DNA of 7,167 nt from an uncultured Propioniciclava sp. (lineage in GTDB: Bacteria > Actinomycetota > Actinomycetes > Propionibacteriales > Propionibacteriaceae). The stretch is from positions 1 to 7,167 of the forward strand of contig CALMPQ010000041.1 in NCBI GenBank assembly GCA_937872005.1, written 5' to 3'. The stretch's first letter is position 1. Each line of letters starts with the position of its first letter. The position numbers and the translations under genes were made by a program. The notes under the pieces are model-generated. The model searched no databases. It worked only from the letters and a program-made list of their open reading frames with translations, and was not told where the DNA came from. This document shows, piece by piece, positions 5,310 through 7,167 of this stretch.

Positions 5310-6490
5310 CAGGCCCCGGCCCCGACCGACGTGGCGAGCTCGCGCTCGACCTCGGCGATGAGTCGCTCCTCGACGTCGTCGATGCCGATGCGGCGGATGA
5401 TGTCGATGAAGAAGCCCATCACGACCAGGCGCTTGGCCTCGACCGGGTCGATGCCGCGGCTCGTCAGGTAGAACAGGTGCTCGTCGTCGAACCGGCCGGT
5501 GGTGGAGCTGTGGCCGGCGCCGGCGATCTCGCCGGTCTCGATCTCCAGGTTCGGCACCGAGTCGGCGCGCGCCCCCTCGGTGAGCACCAGGTTCTTGTTG
5601 GACTCGTACGTCTCGATCCCCTCGGCGACCTTGCGGATCACCACGTCACCGATCCAGACGGCGTGGGCGTCCTGCCCCTGGAGCGCGCCGCGGTAGTCGA
5701 CGTTGCTCTTGGTGTGCGGGGCGTTGTGGTCGACGAACAGCCGGTGCTCGATGTGCTGGCCGGCGTCGGCGAAGTACAGGCCGAACAGCTCGGCGCTGCC
5801 GCCGGGGCCGTCGTAGTCGACGTTGGTGTGCATGCGCACGACGTCGCCGCCGAAGGTCACGTTGATGTGCCGGTAGGTCGCGTCACGGCCGACCCGGGCG
5901 GTGTGCTCGGCGGCGTGCAGGGTGTCGTCGGCCCAGTCCTGCAGCGAGACGAACGTGAGGTTCGCCCCGGGCTGGACGTCGATCTCGACGTTCTCGAGCT
6001 GCTGGGTCGACCCGGTGTGCCGGAACACGACCGTGGCCTTGGAGTTCGGCTCGGCCACGATGACGTGGACGGCGTTGTTGCGGCGCGCCGCGTCCCGGCC
6101 CTCGATGTCGAGCCGGATCGGCTCGACCACCTCGGTGTTGGCGGGGATGCGCAGGTACAGGGCGTCCTCGCAGCCGAGGTTGGCCAGCGCGGCCGGGCGG
6201 TCACCGGGGGTGAGCACGGTCCCGCGGGGCGCCTCGCCCCGCTTGAGGTTGGACGCCTCGACGCCGGCCACCTCGTGCAGGGTGAACTCGACGGCGTTGT
6301 CGCCGGGGAGGTCCTCGTTCGGGCGCTCGGCGAGCAGTGGGGCGATGCGGCGCATCGGCGTGAAGCGCCACACCTCCTCGCGGCCGTCGGGCATCGGGTG
6401 GTCGGCCAGGTCGAAGCTGGGCTGCGGGTGCAGGTGCGACTCGAGGGTTTCGAGCGCGCCGGCGACGTTGGGGACTTCGGTGATGGTCAC
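5309..6490 (-). CDS. sufD: SufD, scaffold subunit of the SufBCD complex
   Basis: A 393-aa SufD-family protein. SufD pairs with SufB through a right-handed beta-helix core; the heterodimer plus two SufC forms the cluster-building complex. The N-terminal helical part contains EEVWRFTPMRRI (38-49, similar to the WRYT/KYT motif of the family). The beta-helix core follows (about 120-320), with VDHNAPHTKSNVDYRG (254-269) as the best-conserved block, and then the C-terminal helical domain DDEHLFYLTSRGI (335-347) and the RLVVMGFF region that binds SufC. His327 in GAGHSSTTGRF aligns with the histidine shown to matter in E. coli SufD (His360). The start is a GTG at 6490, with GGAGG at 6502-6506 and a purine-rich spacer. 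The next in-frame Met (residue 33) would remove conserved sequence upstream of WRF. It follows sufB by 26 nt. Confidence 0.96.
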   Translation of the reverse strand: MTITEVPNVAGALETLESHLHPQPSFDLADHPMPDGREEVWRFTPMRRIAPLLAERPNEDLPGDNAVEFTLHEVAGVEASNLKRGEAPRGTVLTPGDRPAALANLGCEDALYLRIPANTEVVEPIRLDIEGRDAARRNNAVHVIVAEPNSKATVVFRHTGSTQQLENVEIDVQPGANLTFVSLQDWADDTLHAAEHTARVGRDATYRHINVTFGGDVVRMHTNVDYDGPGGSAELFGLYFADAGQHIEHRLFVDHNAPHTKSNVDYRGALQGQDAHAVWIGDVVIRKVAEGIETYESNKNLVLTEGARADSVPNLEIETGEIAGAGHSSTTGRFDDEHLFYLTSRGIDPVEAKRLVVMGFFIDIIRRIGIDDVEERLIAEVERELATSVGAGA

Positions 6491-6501
6491 TGTCTTCTTT
6501 T

Positions 6502-6506
6502 CCTCC
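6502..6506 (-). promoter_or_regulatory. Shine-Dalgarno supporting the GTG start of sufD
   Basis: GGAGG on the minus strand, followed by AAAAGAAGACA and then GTG at 6490. The 11-nt spacing is slightly long, but this is the only good ribosome site in the 26-nt sufB-sufD gap. Confidence 0.65.
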
Positions 6507-6516
6507 GGCGCGGGCC

Positions 6517-7167
6517 TCAGCCCACGGCTCCTTCCATCTGCAGCTCGATCAGGCGGTTCAACTCGAGGGCGTACTCCATCGGCAGCTCGCGCGCGATGGG
6601 CTCGACGAAGCCGCGCACGATCATCGCCATGGCCTCGTCCTCCTCCATGCCGCGCTGCATCAGGTAGAACAGCTGGTCGTCGGAGACCTTCGACACGGTG
6701 GCCTCGTGGGCCATCGACACGTCGTCGACCTGCACGTCCACGTAGGGGTACGTGTCGGAGCGGCTGATCGTGTCGACCAGCAGCGCGTCACACTTCACCG
6801 AACTGGCCGAGTGATGCGCCTGCGGCTGCACCTCGACGAGGCCGCGGTAGGACGCCCGGCCACCGCCGCGGGCGACCGACTTGGAGATGATTGAGCTCGA
6901 CGTGTGCGGAGCGGCGTGCACCATCTTGGAGCCCGTGTCCTGGTGCTGGCCCTCGCCGGCGAAGGCAATGGAGAGGGTCTCGCCCTTGGCGTGCTCGCCG
7001 AGCAGCCAGACAGCCGGGTACTTCATGGTGACCTTGGAGCCGATGTTGCCGTCGATCCACTCCATCGTCGCGCCTTCCTCGCAGGTGGCGCGCTTGGTGA
7101 CCAGGTTGTACACGTTGTTCGACCAGTTCTGGATCGTCGTGTAGCGCACGCGGGCGTTCTTCTTCAC
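6517..7167 (-). CDS. sufB: SufB, C-terminal part (5' end off-window)
   Basis: The last 216 codons of SufB, open at the right edge. The usual protein is about 470-490 aa, so somewhat less than half is present. The GTG codon at the edge is internal Val, not a start. Strongly conserved blocks are [19 protein letters not shown] (9-27 of the fragment), [21 protein letters not shown] (31-51), [18 protein letters not shown] (65-82), [14 protein letters not shown] (97-110), [10 protein letters not shown] (124-133), [17 protein letters not shown] (154-170) and [14 protein letters not shown] at the C-terminus. Cys126 in VKCDALL and Glu155 in HEATVSK match the residues implicated in nascent cluster assembly in E. 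coli SufB (Cys405 and Glu434). SufB is the scaffold core, working with SufC and SufD in the cytoplasm. I saw no intein or frameshift in the visible part; actinobacterial SufB often carries an intein, but the N-terminal half cannot be judged here. Confidence 0.98.
   Translation of the reverse strand: MKKNARVRYTTIQNWSNNVYNLVTKRATCEEGATMEWIDGNIGSKVTMKYPAVWLLGEHAKGETLSIAFAGEGQHQDTGSKMVHAAPHTSSSIISKSVARGGGRASYRGLVEVQPQAHHSASSVKCDALLVDTISRSDTYPYVDVQVDDVSMAHEATVSKVSDDQLFYLMQRGMEEDEAMAMIVRGFVEPIARELPMEYALELNRLIELQMEGAVG

Larger units (their letters stand above)
2032..7167 (-). other. SUF iron-sulfur cluster assembly operon (5' end off-window)
   Basis: Seven same-strand genes in the order sufB, sufD, Rieske ferredoxin, sufC, sufS, sufU, sufT. 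Gaps or overlaps in transcription order are: 26-nt gap, 1-nt overlap (TGATG), 28-nt gap, 8-nt overlap, 4-nt overlap (ATGA), 8-nt overlap. No gap is long enough for an ordinary internal promoter plus leader, so one polycistronic mRNA is likely. The order matches the known actinobacterial SUF cluster (sufR-sufB-sufD-sufC-sufS-sufU-sufT in Mycobacterium), with a Rieske-type gene between sufD and sufC. The operon promoter and any sufR lie right of the window. Confidence 0.92.

Noticed and set aside
5477..6767. Long plus-strand open frames opposite sufD and the sufB end
   Set aside because: Shadow frames of sufD and sufB; low-complexity composition and no recognisable motif.
1..7167. A hidden novel system such as defence, toxin-antitoxin, mobile element or biosynthetic cluster
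   Set aside because: Every gene is a recognised family in a familiar arrangement. There are no repeats in arrays, no integrase or transposase, no composition shift and no unexplained long gap.

Overview
The window reads as a stretch of chromosome from a high-GC Gram-positive bacterium (Actinomycetota). This rests on strong GC bias at third codon positions, on the gene set sufB-sufD-Rieske-sufC-sufS-sufU-sufT, and on protein sequences that resemble the actinobacterial SUF proteins. I cannot place it to genus. A propionibacterial or nocardioidal lineage would be compatible but is a guess.

Layout, left to right. (1) Positions 1-721, minus strand: the N-terminal 240 codons of an M20-family metallo-amidohydrolase, running off the left edge. 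(2) Positions 722-791: a 70-bp divergent intergenic region with a -10-like hexamer at leaderless spacing before each gene and a 6-bp-arm inverted repeat between them. (3) Positions 792-2027, plus strand: an AI-2E (UPF0118) family membrane transporter. (4) Positions 2032-7167, minus strand: the SUF iron-sulfur cluster assembly operon, in transcription order sufB (only its 3' part is in the window), sufD, a Rieske-type ferredoxin, sufC, sufS, sufU, sufT. The transporter and sufT converge with only 4 bp between their stop codons. No stretch over 300 bases lacks a gene. The largest gap is the 70-bp divergent region, and the others are 28, 26 and 4 bp. I saw no tRNA, rRNA, CRISPR array, insertion sequence or phage gene.

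How the genes work together. SufS takes sulfur from cysteine as a persulfide. SufU, a zinc-bound partner, accepts it and passes it on to the SufB-SufC-SufD scaffold, where SufC hydrolyses ATP and the SufB/SufD interface builds the cluster. SufT (MIP18/DUF59 family) is a maturation factor for Fe-S proteins. The Rieske-type protein carries a [2Fe-2S] site and could supply electrons or be a client; its role in the pathway is inferred. The start/stop overlaps (1 nt sufD/Rieske, 8 nt sufC/sufS, 4 nt sufS/sufU, 8 nt sufU/sufT) point to one polycistronic mRNA with translational coupling. Its promoter, and any SufR-type repressor gene, would lie beyond the right edge.

I looked for a new system and did not find one. 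This is mainly conserved housekeeping DNA, and the points worth checking are regulatory and architectural.
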